A DNA stretch of 64,000 bases from Actinoallomurus bryophytorum (GTDB lineage: Bacteria; Actinomycetota; Actinomycetes; Streptosporangiales; Streptosporangiaceae). How positions within the stretch are numbered: the first letter of the stretch is position 1; every line of letters starts with the position of its first letter. The translations under genes were made by a program, and so were the position numbers. Location of the stretch: the NCBI RefSeq assembly GCF_006716425.1, contig NZ_VFOZ01000002.1:124001-188000 (forward strand), given 5' to 3'. Below the pieces are notes generated by a model, which saw nothing but the letters and a program-made list of their open reading frames with translations, was not told the DNA's origin and did no database searches. Below are positions 18,883-27,382 of this stretch, in pieces.

Positions 18883-19201
18883 TCCTCGGGAGAACGAGCA
18901 CGGTGCCGCCGCCCGCGGCTCCGCTCAGGTCACGCAGCACCGCGGCATCGTCGAGCGGCAGCATGTCACAGGCTACGACCGGCACACGCGGGCGCGTGCT
19001 CCGCGTCCGGCGGGCACCGGGTACGGACCGCTCGTTCGTTCGGCCCCGGCCGGGGGTCGAGGCCGGGTGCCCCCCGCCAGGCCTCGGGTCCTCCCGTACG
19101 GTTCGAGAGCTCCACGGCGAAGACTCCCCCGCCGCGGCTCGCCGACACCGGGCCCGTTCCGGGCACGTTGGTCAAAAAGTGGAGCCTGGCCAGTCCGTTG
19201 A

Positions 19202-19525
19202 TCGTACAAGTCGATCGGCGTCGACGACGTCGTGTGGCTGGGCGCCGCCGGAGGCTCGCTGTACGTCGCCGGTGTCACCGATCGCAAGGAGACGGTGACG
19301 GCCTACGACGCGCCCGTACGCGGCTCGCCGGCCGAGCTCGGGGGCGTACCGGTCTCCGGCTGGCCGGACGCCTGCGAGGTCGCGCCCGGCTACGCCGTGG
19401 ACCAGAACTCCTACGATCCACGAGAAGACGACGTCTACGTGGGCTCGATCCGGCTCCGGCGCCCGCACTGCGTCTACGACCGAGGTAAGCCGCTGGACGT
19501 CGCGATCGCCTGGGTGGCCGGCTGA
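19202..19525 (+). pseudogene. C-terminal relic of a PQQ-type beta-propeller protein
   Basis: The frame opens right after a TGA at 19199-19201 and runs to 19525, but lacks a convincing start. The sequence (VVWLGAAGGSLYVAGVT, VPVSGWPDACEVAPGY, then RRPHCVYDRG) resembles the C-terminus of PQQ/WD-like propeller proteins, often attached to Ser/Thr kinases in actinomycetes. The N-terminal part is missing, so this is most likely a remnant. A short stand-alone gene starting at GTG 19232 is the alternative. Confidence 0.5.
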
Positions 19526-19573
19526 CCGGTCCGGAACCGCACGGGACCATGGGCCGACGGCGCGGTGCTCACG

Positions 19574-20824
19574 TCACGCCTCGACGAGGTCGCCCGTGTC
19601 GGCGGCGTCGGCCGCGCGGGCGGTGGCGGCGGCCGTACGGCGGCGGACGACCAGCCCGGAGAGCCAGTAGCCGGCGATCATCACCGCGATGACGGCGATG
19701 GTCTCGGCGGTGCCGAGCACCCAGGTGGAGGTGCTGGCCTCCTTGGCAGGGATCTTGGGCAGACCCGCAAGGGGAACGGCGGAGTGCTCGGCCGCGTCGG
19801 CCTGGAATGCCTGGTTACGGGCGGAGCCGTGAAGGAAGGGCGCGACGAACAGCACTGTCATTCCCAGCAGCGTCTCGACGGTGACCACGGCGGGGAACCG
19901 CCGCACCAGGACGGTGTGCAGGGGGCGCTGCTCCCCCGCGGCGCGCAGCGCGTCGATCCGCGGGTGGAGCCAGAACTGGTTGAAGGCACCGAGCAGCAGC
20001 AGTGTGCCGAAGATGAGGATCTTCACCCCGAGTACGCGGCCGTACATCGTCGTGAACAGCTGCGAGGGGCCGTCGACGTGCTCCCAGTACAGGAACAGCC
20101 CCGACAGGGCGATCGACGCGACGCAGCCCATGGCGGTGGCGGAGAAGCGCCGGACCGCGGCGGACCAGAAGGCGCCACGGTCGGCCGGGGCGACCGCGCC
20201 GGGGACGGTGAGCAGCGCCAGGCCGGCCAGGCCACCCAGCCAGACCGCGCCACCGGACAGGTGCAGCATCCACATGACGGTCTCGAAGGTGGTACGGCCC
20301 CAGTCGTCGGGTACCGCGTCAGGGAACTTGGTGGTGCCCAGCGCGACCGCTCCCGCGCCGAGCCCCGCGGCGAGCAGCCACCGCCTCGCCGCGCCGGACG
20401 CCGCCCGGCGGAAGGCCAGCGGGGCGACCAGGGCGGCGCCGACCAGGATCAGCGTCACTTCCAGGCCCGACAGGCGCCCGGCATTGCTGCCGTCGTACAG
20501 AGAGTTCCAGGCCGCACCGTAGTGGTAGCCGCCGTCCTCCCCGGAGTGGGCGAGATCGGTGAGCACGGCGGGCACCGCCAGGACACCGAGGACGACGGCC
20601 GCGCGGGCGAGCCGGGCGGTCACCGCCGCGAGCGTGCCGGCACTGATCCGGCGGGCCGCGGGACCCGCTGCCACCAGGGCCAGAGTGGTCACGCCAACGA
20701 ACCCCATCATCGTCACCCAGGTCGTCCACGCCACCGCGCTGTCCTCGAACGGGCCGAGCGGGGTCGATGGGGCCGGAGCCGCGGACAGCGACAGGAAAGC
20801 GGGCAACTGGTCGGATAGAGGCAC
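19574..20824 (-). CDS. CopD-family membrane protein
   Basis: A 416-residue polytopic membrane protein of the copper-resistance D family, with an N-terminal multi-helix part and a CopD core (WMLHLSGGAVWLGGLAGLALL, then GRVLGVKILIFGTLLLLGAF and NQFWLHPR). CopD proteins are usually linked to copper import or homeostasis and may bind haem. The GTG start at 20824 is inferred. A near-perfect iron box lies 40 bases upstream, so this gene is probably repressed by a DtxR/IdeR-type regulator when iron is sufficient. Confidence 0.85.
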   Translation of the reverse strand: MPLSDQLPAFLSLSAAPAPSTPLGPFEDSAVAWTTWVTMMGFVGVTTLALVAAGPAARRISAGTLAAVTARLARAAVVLGVLAVPAVLTDLAHSGEDGGYHYGAAWNSLYDGSNAGRLSGLEVTLILVGAALVAPLAFRRAASGAARRWLLAAGLGAGAVALGTTKFPDAVPDDWGRTTFETVMWMLHLSGGAVWLGGLAGLALLTVPGAVAPADRGAFWSAAVRRFSATAMGCVASIALSGLFLYWEHVDGPSQLFTTMYGRVLGVKILIFGTLLLLGAFNQFWLHPRIDALRAAGEQRPLHTVLVRRFPAVVTVETLLGMTVLFVAPFLHGSARNQAFQADAAEHSAVPLAGLPKIPAKEASTSTWVLGTAETIAVIAVMIAGYWLSGLVVRRRTAAATARAADAADTGDLVEA

Positions 20825-20863
20825 GGGCGATCACTTTCAGGCATGAGCAGGGAGAAACTGGAG

Positions 20864-20882
20864 TTAGGTTAGGCAAACCTAA
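20864..20882 (-). promoter_or_regulatory. DtxR/IdeR/DmdR-type iron box
   Basis: TTAGGTTAGGCAAACCTAA matches the consensus iron box (TTAGGTTAGGCTAACCTAA) at 18 of 19 positions. It sits 40 bases upstream of the CopD-family gene. Confidence 0.85.
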
Positions 20883-20931
20883 GCACTCCAGTCAATCCGG
20901 CCACCTGGGAGATCACCGGCACCACAGGCAA

Positions 20932-20961
20932 CCGCCGGCCTCTCGGGGGAGAGGCCGGCGG
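20932..20961 (-). terminator. Terminator hairpin after alginate lyase
   Basis: A 13-base-pair perfect stem (CCGCCGGCCTCTC with its complement) and a GGGG loop, 8 bases past the stop codon of the PL7 gene. Confidence 0.8.
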
Positions 20962-20969
20962 GTACGCGG

Positions 20970-21800
20970 TCAGCTGTGGGCCACGGTCAGGGCGTAGAAC
21001 TTGACCTTCGCGCCGTTGCTGGTGCTGCTCGACGAGGACTGGTTGTAGTCGCCGGCCTTGAAGTACTGGTGATAGGCGTTGAAGCCCGAGGCGATCGGAT
21101 AGCTCTTCGTGCTGCCGTTGACGGTGACCTGGATCTTGCCGCCGACGATCGCGATGACGTAGCTCCACTGGGTGCCGAGCGGCACGTTGGTCAGGGTGGA
21201 GGTGTCCTGACCGCCGTCGGGTGACCTCTCGAGGCCGAGGACGACGTCGCCGTTGGAGTGGTAGTACAGCTCGAGCAGCGGCTTCGTCGACGAGCCGCCA
21301 CTGCCGAGGTGGATCTGCCCGACGCAGACGTTCTTCGTCACCGAGACGATCCGCAGGGTCGCCGACAGCTTGTGCGTGCCGGACAGGGACCAGTCCGCGG
21401 CGCTGCCGTTCGAGTTCATCTCGCGCAGTTCGGAGCGAGCGTAGCTCGAGTTCGGCGTGGTGACTCCGGCCTCGGGGTCCCAGAAGGTCATCGAGCCGTC
21501 GTTCTTGTCGGTCCAGAAGTACGCCGGGTTCGTGTACCCGCTCGCGCCCTTCAACTGCGCCGGCTGGATCGTGGTCGGCGAGCCGGGCGACCCGATCGGG
21601 AGCTGGAGGGACCACACCGACAGGTTGAAGTTGCCGCCCGGTGCGACGGTCGGATCAAGGCCGGCCGCGCTCGGGGCGGAACCGGCGGCCATGGCGTCAC
21701 CGGCGCCGATGGCGCCTGCGCCGATCATCATGACGCCGCCTGCGACCGCCGCGAGGATCTTGCGGCGGGTACGGCGCGTCCGGTCGTTCTCTGCTGTCAC
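20970..21800 (-). CDS. Secreted alginate lyase, polysaccharide lyase family 7
   Basis: A 276-residue secreted enzyme. The N-terminus carries a twin-arginine-like, Ala/Gly-rich signal (RTRRTRRKILAAVAGG) with a likely cut near residue 38. The PL7 signature motifs are intact: RSELRE (122-127), QIH (162-164) and YFKAGDYNQ (246-254). It cleaves alginate by beta-elimination. QIH rather than QVH in the second motif is commonly linked to preference for guluronate-containing blocks. A LysR-type regulator is divergent upstream and is the likely controller. Confidence 0.88.
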   Translation of the reverse strand: MTAENDRTRRTRRKILAAVAGGVMMIGAGAIGAGDAMAAGSAPSAAGLDPTVAPGGNFNLSVWSLQLPIGSPGSPTTIQPAQLKGASGYTNPAYFWTDKNDGSMTFWDPEAGVTTPNSSYARSELREMNSNGSAADWSLSGTHKLSATLRIVSVTKNVCVGQIHLGSGGSSTKPLLELYYHSNGDVVLGLERSPDGGQDTSTLTNVPLGTQWSYVIAIVGGKIQVTVNGSTKSYPIASGFNAYHQYFKAGDYNQSSSSSTSNGAKVKFYALTVAHS

Positions 21801-22105
21801 GAACGTTCTCCTTCACGTGCGGGGGGCACACGCGTCCTGGCGGGGGCGCAGGTGTGGCCGTGCGGGCACAGTTCATGAACTCCTGGGCAGAGGCGGGAGG
21901 TCTCCCCCAGGCCATGACGTAACAGTAAGTACACGACGGGCGATTGTAAAGATACTTAACCATTAATGTCGATCATGGCCGGCGGCAGAACGCGCGTGTC
22001 TCCGACGCCGGCCGGTCACGGCGTGCAGGCAGCTGCGCGATCATGCTTTCAGCCATCGTGATCACGTCCGGAACGGCGTTCGGCACGATGTGTAATCTGA
22101 TCCTT
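21801..22105. other. Divergent promoter region of alginate lyase and LysR genes
   Basis: About 300 bases separate the two genes. An AT-rich island at 21915-21970 (including TTAACCATTAA) is the likely site of both promoters and LysR binding. No coding or RNA gene is seen. Confidence 0.45.
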
Positions 22106-23047
22106 GTGCAACTTCGCCATCTGGAGTCGTTTCTCGCCGTGGTCGAGGAAGGACAGTTCGCCGCTGCCGCGCAGCGGCTGTTTCTGTCACCTCCAGCCGT
22201 CACCGCGCACGTGCGTGCTCTCGAGCGTGAGCTGAGCACAAGGCTGCTGGAGCGCCATCCCGTCTCGCTGACGCCGGCGGGTGAACGTTTTCTCCCGCAC
22301 GCGTTCGCCATGGTCACGGCGGCCGGCGCCGCCTCGGGCGTCGTCGAGGCGTGTGGCAGGAGCAAGAGCGCCCCGCTGCGCGTCGGCGTGGCGGCGCCCG
22401 GCTCAGGTGAGCTGACGCCGGCAATCTTGCGAGCGTACTGCGACGCCGACCCCCAGAACACGGTGCGGATCGAGGGTTTGAATTGTACGGACTATGTGTC
22501 ATCTCTGGTTGAGAAAAGGGTCGACGTGGCCTTTGTCAGACCATCCTTTCAGGACGAGCGCGTCAGAAACGACGTCCTCACGGTCGAACCGCGCGTCGTC
22601 ATCGCGAACATCGAGTACGAAATCGCCGACGCCGACCATCTAAGGCTGACCGATATCCTCGGCCTCCGCTTCATGGGCCTTCCCGAGAACACGCCACGGG
22701 ATTTCGCCAATTATCAGCACCTCGTCGAAGAGCGTAACGGAATGGCGCCGGAAACGGCCTTGGACAAGCCGGCGACCGCGCAGGACTTGATCATTAGCGT
22801 CGCCGCCGGCCGGGGCATCGGCACGAGCCTGCTGTCCCTCCAGCGCTACTACACGTGGCCGGGCGTCCGGTTCATCCCGATCATCGACGCGCCGTGGGTG
22901 CCGACCGTCCTGCTCACCCGCCGTGACGACCTCCGGCCGGAGATACAGGGCTTTCGTACGCTGGCGAACACCCTGGTCCGAGACCTCGGGCCGGAGCTGG
23001 CGTCGTTTTCAGGCGTGCCGCCTCAGGGCTCCGCATCAGGCGGTTGA
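22106..23047 (+). CDS. LysR-family transcriptional regulator
   Basis: A LysR-type regulator with the N-terminal winged helix (QLRHLESFLAVVEEGQFAAA, then RLFLSPPAVTAHVRALEREL) and a periplasmic-binding-type effector domain. The GTG at 22106 is chosen because LysR proteins begin just before QLRHLESF; the frame extends upstream to 22043. No ribosome site is obvious at any candidate start. It faces the alginate lyase gene and probably regulates it. Confidence 0.82.
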   Translation: MQLRHLESFLAVVEEGQFAAAAQRLFLSPPAVTAHVRALERELSTRLLERHPVSLTPAGERFLPHAFAMVTAAGAASGVVEACGRSKSAPLRVGVAAPGSGELTPAILRAYCDADPQNTVRIEGLNCTDYVSSLVEKRVDVAFVRPSFQDERVRNDVLTVEPRVVIANIEYEIADADHLRLTDILGLRFMGLPENTPRDFANYQHLVEERNGMAPETALDKPATAQDLIISVAAGRGIGTSLLSLQRYYTWPGVRFIPIIDAPWVPTVLLTRRDDLRPEIQGFRTLANTLVRDLGPELASFSGVPPQGSASGG

Positions 23048-23092
23048 CGTCGTATTTCGCGAACACCGACCGCCCCTCACGCCGGGGTCCCG

Positions 23093-23842
23093 TCACGGCG
23101 GCGTCACGGCAGGCGGCCCGTCGAGAGGGCGGCCGAGCAGGTGGGAGACCAGGGCGCGGAACTGCGGGGAGGGCCGGAGACCCAGTTCGCCGTACAGGAG
23201 CCGCCGGTACAGGTCGTACTGGCGCAGCGCTTCGGCCGGGTTGCCCTCGGCCAGGTGCACCCGGACGACCGCTCGGTGGGCGCTCTCACGCAGGGGTTCG
23301 CAGTCGAGTGCGGCCATGCCGGCTTCCAGCGCGGCGTCGTACCGGCCGTAGCGGCAGTGCCGGACGCACAGCGCCTCCAGGGCGTGCAGCCGCAGCTGGC
23401 GGAACCATTCGCGGGTCATCAGCAGCCACTCATCGGTCCAGTCCGGGAGGACATCGTGCCTGAGCTGGGCGGGATCCAGGTCGGACGCGCTGTCCGGTAC
23501 GGAGGACAGAACGGCGATCCTCGCGTGGATCGCGTGAATGTCGATCGTGGTGCGCGGGTCCAGTTCGAGGCCTTGCGGGGTCGACCGGATCGGGCCGCCC
23601 TGATGCTCGTGCCGGAGCCGCCACAGCGTCGAGCGCAGGTTCGCGGCGGCGCGCGCGTCGGAGTGGTCGGGCCACAATGAGCGTGCGGCGGCCGCCCGTG
23701 TGATCGTTTTGGTCCGGGTGGCGACGTACGCCAGGAGCCGCTGGGCCGCCGGCGTGGCGGTCACCGTCCGGTTCTCCCGGCGGAGTTCGAAGGAGCCGAG
23801 CACGTTCACGGCGAACGTTCCGGGCTGTCGCGTCGTGGTCAT
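23093..23842 (-). CDS. SARP-type regulator (OmpR-like DNA-binding plus BTAD)
   Basis: A 249-residue short SARP-like activator: an N-terminal OmpR-type winged helix (FELRRENRTVTATPAAQRLL, residues about 18-37, then ARAAANLRSTLWRL) followed by a bacterial transcriptional activation domain with TPR-like helices (ESAHRAVVRVHLAEGNPAEA). There is no NB-ARC/ATPase part. The ATG at 23842 follows a GGAAGG site. It is divergent from the manganese catalase gene. SARPs usually control secondary-metabolite clusters, but no such cluster is adjacent. Confidence 0.82.
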   Translation of the reverse strand: MTTTRQPGTFAVNVLGSFELRRENRTVTATPAAQRLLAYVATRTKTITRAAAARSLWPDHSDARAAANLRSTLWRLRHEHQGGPIRSTPQGLELDPRTTIDIHAIHARIAVLSSVPDSASDLDPAQLRHDVLPDWTDEWLLMTREWFRQLRLHALEALCVRHCRYGRYDAALEAGMAALDCEPLRESAHRAVVRVHLAEGNPAEALRQYDLYRRLLYGELGLRPSPQFRALVSHLLGRPLDGPPAVTPP

Positions 23843-24005
23843 CGCATCCTTCCGGACGTTGAGCCGGCACCTACGCGCATGCTCCGGACCTACCCTGAAC
23901 GCCGCAAATGCCCGCTTTGGCGCTGGTAACGCGATGGTGACGGACCGGAGATGAGCGCTTCCTATCGTCAGGACGGACAGGGTCACCAACGCGAAGGAGT
24001 GCGAG

Positions 24006-24905
24006 ATGTTCCGGCATACCGACCATCTACAGTTCGACGCCAAACCCGAAAAGCCCGACCCGGTCTACGCGCACAAGCTCCAGGAACTGATCGGCGGCGC
24101 GTACGGCGAGATGACCGTCACCATGCAGTACCTGTTCCAAGGATGGAACTGCCGGATGCCCGGCAAGTACAAGGACCTGATCATGGACGTCGCGACCGAG
24201 GAGATCGGCCACGTCGAGATGATCGCCATCATGGTCGCCCGCCTGCTGGAGGGGGCTCCGGCCACCGCGACGACCAAGATGGCCGCGGCCGACCCGGTGG
24301 TGGGCGCCGTACTGGGCGGGATGGACCCCCAGCAGGCCATCGTCGCCGGAGGAGGCGCGCTGCTCGCCGACAGCAACGGCTACCCGTGGAACGGCCGCTT
24401 CATCATCGCCAGCGGCAACCTGCTCGCCGACTTCCGCGCGAACGCCGCCGCCGAGGCCCAGGGCCGGGTGCAGACCGCTCGGCTCTACAACATGACCGAT
24501 GACCCCGGCGTACGGAACATGCTGAAGTTCAACCTCGCCCGGGACACGCTGCACCAGAACGTGTGGCTGAAGGCGATCGAGGAGCTCCAGGCCGACGGCC
24601 TGGAGACCACGGTGGCCCCGAACGCGCTCTTCGACGAGGAGTACGCCGAGCACGCGACCTCCGTCTGGCACCTGTCCGACGGGACCGCCGCCCAGGAGGG
24701 CGGATGGGCGTCCGGGTTGCAGCCGGACGGCCAGCACGAGTTCGGGTACCTCACCGACCCCGAGGCTCTCGGGGACGACGGGGCGCCGCCTCCCCCGGAC
24801 CCGGCGCTGTACGCGACCTACGACGGCGGTATGGGCAAGCCCAGCGGGCCCGCGCTCGGCACCGAGACCGGCATCGCCGGCAAGATCAAGGACAAGTTCA
24901 CCTGA
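24006..24905 (+). CDS. Manganese catalase
   Basis: A 299-residue ferritin-like four-helix-bundle enzyme that dismutates hydrogen peroxide with a di-manganese centre. Metal-ligand segments are visible: ELIGGAYGEMTVTMQYLFQ (first Glu), VATEEIGHVEM (Glu and His), and RDTLHQNVW (His) after an AEAQGRVQTARLY helix. Start 24006 has GAAGGAG upstream. The C-terminus is a Pro-rich tail. Divergent from the SARP gene across 163 bases. Confidence 0.88.
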   Translation: MFRHTDHLQFDAKPEKPDPVYAHKLQELIGGAYGEMTVTMQYLFQGWNCRMPGKYKDLIMDVATEEIGHVEMIAIMVARLLEGAPATATTKMAAADPVVGAVLGGMDPQQAIVAGGGALLADSNGYPWNGRFIIASGNLLADFRANAAAEAQGRVQTARLYNMTDDPGVRNMLKFNLARDTLHQNVWLKAIEELQADGLETTVAPNALFDEEYAEHATSVWHLSDGTAAQEGGWASGLQPDGQHEFGYLTDPEALGDDGAPPPPDPALYATYDGGMGKPSGPALGTETGIAGKIKDKFT

Positions 24906-24912
24906 TCGGAGC

Positions 24913-24941
24913 CCGGAGACCGGCGGCCCGCCGGTCTCCGG
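24913..24941. terminator. Bidirectional terminator hairpin
   Basis: A 13-base-pair perfect stem (CCGGAGACCGGCG with its complement) and a 3-base loop, centred between the convergent catalase and STAS genes. Confidence 0.85.
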
Positions 24942-24946
24942 ACCCC

Positions 24947-25291
24947 TCAACGCGTCGTGAGCGGGAAACCATCGTCGGCGAGGCGCGGCGCGATCGGAAT
25001 GATCCGGTGGATGCCGGTGAGCTTGAGGATCCGCAACACCCCCGGCATAGGGGCCCTTAGGCACAGCCGGGTGCCGCAGGCGCGTGCGCGCTGGTAGACG
25101 CGCTCGATCGCTCGTACGCCGGCGACGTCGCAGAAGGTCGTGGCCGACATGTCGATGGTCAGCGTACGTGGGGTGCCGTTCAGCGTCCGTAGCAGTACTT
25201 CACGCACCTCGGCGGCGTTGGTGTAGTCGACCTCGGCGGGCATCACCGCGACGACGTCCTGGGGACCGGCCTGCCGGATCTCCACGGTCAT
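24947..25291 (-). CDS. STAS-domain protein (anti-sigma-factor-antagonist-like) lacking the phosphoserine
   Basis: A 114-residue single STAS domain of the SpoIIAA/RsbV family, which binds anti-sigma kinases and is switched off by phosphorylation of a serine in the DSSG motif. In this protein the motif reads FCDVAGVRA: the phosphorylatable serine is Ala and the preceding Ser is Val. The protein should therefore not be phosphorylated there and might be constitutively active. GGAGAAC precedes the ATG. No anti-sigma or sigma gene is nearby. Confidence 0.85.
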   Translation of the reverse strand: MTVEIRQAGPQDVVAVMPAEVDYTNAAEVREVLLRTLNGTPRTLTIDMSATTFCDVAGVRAIERVYQRARACGTRLCLRAPMPGVLRILKLTGIHRIIPIAPRLADDGFPLTTR

Positions 25292-25859
25292 GACGGTTCT
25301 CCATGTGACGAATCGGCCAATGGCTCATTGCCTGGTTGCTGTGGGCGGGGTTCTCAGTCGACGCGGCCGGCGGAGTCGGCGACGGCAAGACTGGAGAGCC
25401 AAGAAAATCTCATGCGGCCACAGTAGACATTCGATGGGCACGTGGGTAGTCTTCTCAATGTAACGAAGGAAGACAACATCAAAGAGGCACGGGAGACAAG
25501 CGAACTACCCGTGAGATGTCAGCAGGACGTCAGGTGCACTGGAGCCGGTTAAGGGACGTGGTTCCAGGCGGGCAGGCGGCCGCCGGACGCATTGGGACCG
25601 GGCTCGCGGGTCCCAAGAGGTCCTCGGCCGGTACGGAAAGGTTTTGAGGAAGATCAGAGGAGAAGGGGAGGGTCATACGCCGTCGGATCGCCCGCTGCCG
25701 GTTGTGTTCCGCCGCGCGGGTACCGCAGTCCCATCGGAACGAAAGGTGGTCTTCGGTCACGCTTACGCGATCCCCGCACTCCGCGCCGTCTCAGATGGCC
25801 GGTGCGGATACGACAAGCCGACGTACTCGTCGGTAGATGGTGTTGATACCTAAAACCCT
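25292..25859. other. Long non-coding stretch with a hairpin at its right end
   Basis: About 570 bases with only short ORFs that have no homology I recognise. I could not fold a tRNA or a known small RNA by eye. Right of it lies the strong hairpin at 25860-25887 just before the MerR-type gene; the region could hold its promoter and leader, or an unannotated small RNA. Confidence 0.35.
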
Positions 25860-25887
25860 GGGCCCCGGTGCTACGGCACCGGGGCCC
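25860..25887 (+). promoter_or_regulatory. 12-base-pair UACG-loop hairpin just before the MerR-type gene
   Basis: GGGCCCCGGTGC pairs perfectly with its complement around a TACG loop. It ends 18 bases before the ATG of the MerR-type gene, outside its ribosome site (GGAGG at 25897-25901). It may terminate an upstream transcript or act as a leader structure. No T-tract follows. Confidence 0.6.
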
Positions 25888-25905
25888 TTATGACGTGGAG
25901 GTTCA

Positions 25906-26226
25906 ATGGAACCAGCCGAGCAGAGCATGGCCGACAAGTTCGACGATGACGACTACCCCGCCTACACCATGGGCCGCGCCGCGGAGATGCTCGGCACCAC
26001 CCCGGGATTCCTGCGCAGCCTGGACGAGGCGAAGCTGATCACCCCGCAACGCTCGCCGGGCGGCCACCGGCGCTACTCCCGCTACCAGCTCCGCCTGGCC
26101 GCCCGCGCCCGCGAGCTCCTCGACGATGGCACCCCGCTGGACGCCGCCTGCCGCATCATCATCCTCGAAGACCAACTCGCCGAAGCCCAACGCCTCAACG
26201 ACGCCGAGGCGCACCAGGACCGCTGA
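25906..26226 (+). CDS. MerR-type helix-turn-helix protein
   Basis: A 106-residue protein with a MerR winged helix-turn-helix (YTMGRAAEMLGTTPGFLRSL, then ITPQRSPGGHRRYSR as the wing) and a C-terminal helix that is too short to bind a ligand. GGAGG lies 4 bases before the ATG. Such short MerR-like proteins are common in actinomycetes with unknown targets. Confidence 0.8.
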   Translation: MEPAEQSMADKFDDDDYPAYTMGRAAEMLGTTPGFLRSLDEAKLITPQRSPGGHRRYSRYQLRLAARARELLDDGTPLDAACRIIILEDQLAEAQRLNDAEAHQDR

Positions 26227-26241
26227 ACACGGCGCCCGTCC

Positions 26242-26604
26242 TCAGGGCACGTCCAGCTCGACGAGCTGGACCAGTGCTTTGGCGTCCGTCCTGCTGTGCC
26301 GGGCCAGTTCGGTGAAGAAACGCGCCACATGGTCGGTGGTCAGGTGGACGCGGAACGCGTCAGTGTCGGCGTAGATCTCATAGAGGTAGAGGACTCCGGG
26401 GTCCGCGACGTCCTGGAACGCCCGGAACTCCAGGCAGCCCGGCTCCCGTCGTACGGCGGCGGTGAGCGTCGCGACGGCGGCGGCGAGCCGCCCTTCGTGG
26501 CCGGGGATCGACCGGATGGCGGCGATCATGGGCCGCTCCCCCGGCGGTAGGCCGGCGCCGATCCGTGGCATGAACTCCCGGCCGCCGGCCGGCGCGGTGC
26601 TCAT
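26242..26604 (-). CDS. Antibiotic biosynthesis monooxygenase (ABM) domain protein
   Basis: A 120-residue ferredoxin-like ABM-fold protein (YgiN/quinol monooxygenase type) with PGHEGRLAAAVATL, REPGCLEFRAF and LYEIYADTDAFRVHL segments and HVARFF at the end. It may oxidise quinone-like compounds without cofactor. Its start overlaps the stop of the metallo-hydrolase gene (ATGA), so it is the last gene of a three-gene operon facing a MarR regulator. Confidence 0.8.
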   Translation of the reverse strand: MSTAPAGGREFMPRIGAGLPPGERPMIAAIRSIPGHEGRLAAAVATLTAAVRREPGCLEFRAFQDVADPGVLYLYEIYADTDAFRVHLTTDHVARFFTELARHSRTDAKALVQLVELDVP

Positions 26605-27356
26605 GGGACCGTCACCGGGGTGCCGGGCAGGACCAGCCGTACGTCGACCTCCGGGGCGATTCTCGCGACCGCGTCGGCGTAGTGCCGCGGGTCCTGGTCG
26701 CCCTTGGTGATGATCCGGTCGCCCAGCCGGCCACTGTGGAAGGCGTAGTGGTGTGGCACGGCCAGCGTCGGGTTGAGCGCGGCCGTCAGCCCGGCCGCCT
26801 CCTCGGCGTCCATGACGACCTGCCGCAGATTCATCGGCCGGATGCACAGGCCGTTGGTCGGCAGGATGGCCAGGTCGACGTGGCCGAATCTGTCCGGGAT
26901 GGTGTCCAGCTCGGGGACGCGCAGCGAGTCGCCGCCGAAGAACACGGTGCGCCCGCCCGACTGGAGCACGAAGGTGACCTCGTGGACGCCGTGCTGGCCG
27001 GGGGTCGCGGTCACGGTGAGGTCGCCGATGGTGGTGGCCTCCCATGCCTCGATGGCGCGGACGTCGCGGAATCCCCTGTCCCGCGCGATGGCCGCGACGG
27101 TGCCGGGCCCTGCCAGCGGCACGTCGAGGTCGAAGCCCGCGGCGACGAGCGCGTCCAGGTCGCAGTGGTCGTAGTGCTCGTGACTGACGATGAGGGCGTC
27201 GATGCGGCCCAGGTCCTCGACGGTCGAGGCGACCGGCTCGCCCTGGTAGTAGGTCGCGGTCTGGGTGAACCATGGGTCGGTGAGGACACGGGTCCCGCCG
27301 ATCTCGATGAGCTGGCAGGCGTGACCGATCCGGGTCGCCTTCAGTGGGGTGGTCAT
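26601..27356 (-). CDS. MBL-fold metal-dependent hydrolase (UlaG-like)
   Basis: A 251-residue metallo-beta-lactamase-fold protein with the ligand motif SHEHYDHCDLDAL, TPGQHGVHE, FGGDSLRV and PHHYAFHSG. These fit the UlaG/RbnII-like branch hydrolysing phosphodiester or lactone bonds. The ATG at 27356 (MTTPLKATRIGHA) follows AAGGAGA; the longer open frame upstream overlaps the adjacent alpha/beta hydrolase and is rejected. It is coupled to the ABM gene. Confidence 0.85.
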   Translation of the reverse strand: MTTPLKATRIGHACQLIEIGGTRVLTDPWFTQTATYYQGEPVASTVEDLGRIDALIVSHEHYDHCDLDALVAAGFDLDVPLAGPGTVAAIARDRGFRDVRAIEAWEATTIGDLTVTATPGQHGVHEVTFVLQSGGRTVFFGGDSLRVPELDTIPDRFGHVDLAILPTNGLCIRPMNLRQVVMDAEEAAGLTAALNPTLAVPHHYAFHSGRLGDRIITKGDQDPRHYADAVARIAPEVDVRLVLPGTPVTVP

Positions 27357-27382
27357 GATGGTCTCTCCTTGCGGGTCGAAGG

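Noticed and set aside
19565-20818. A 417-residue plus-strand ORF opposite CopD
   Set aside because: Shadow of the CopD-family gene, with a low-complexity Gly/Arg/Asp-rich composition and no domain.
25440-25850. A tRNA or known small RNA in the stretch before the MerR gene
   Set aside because: No cloverleaf or CCA-like end and no known RNA motif could be found by eye.
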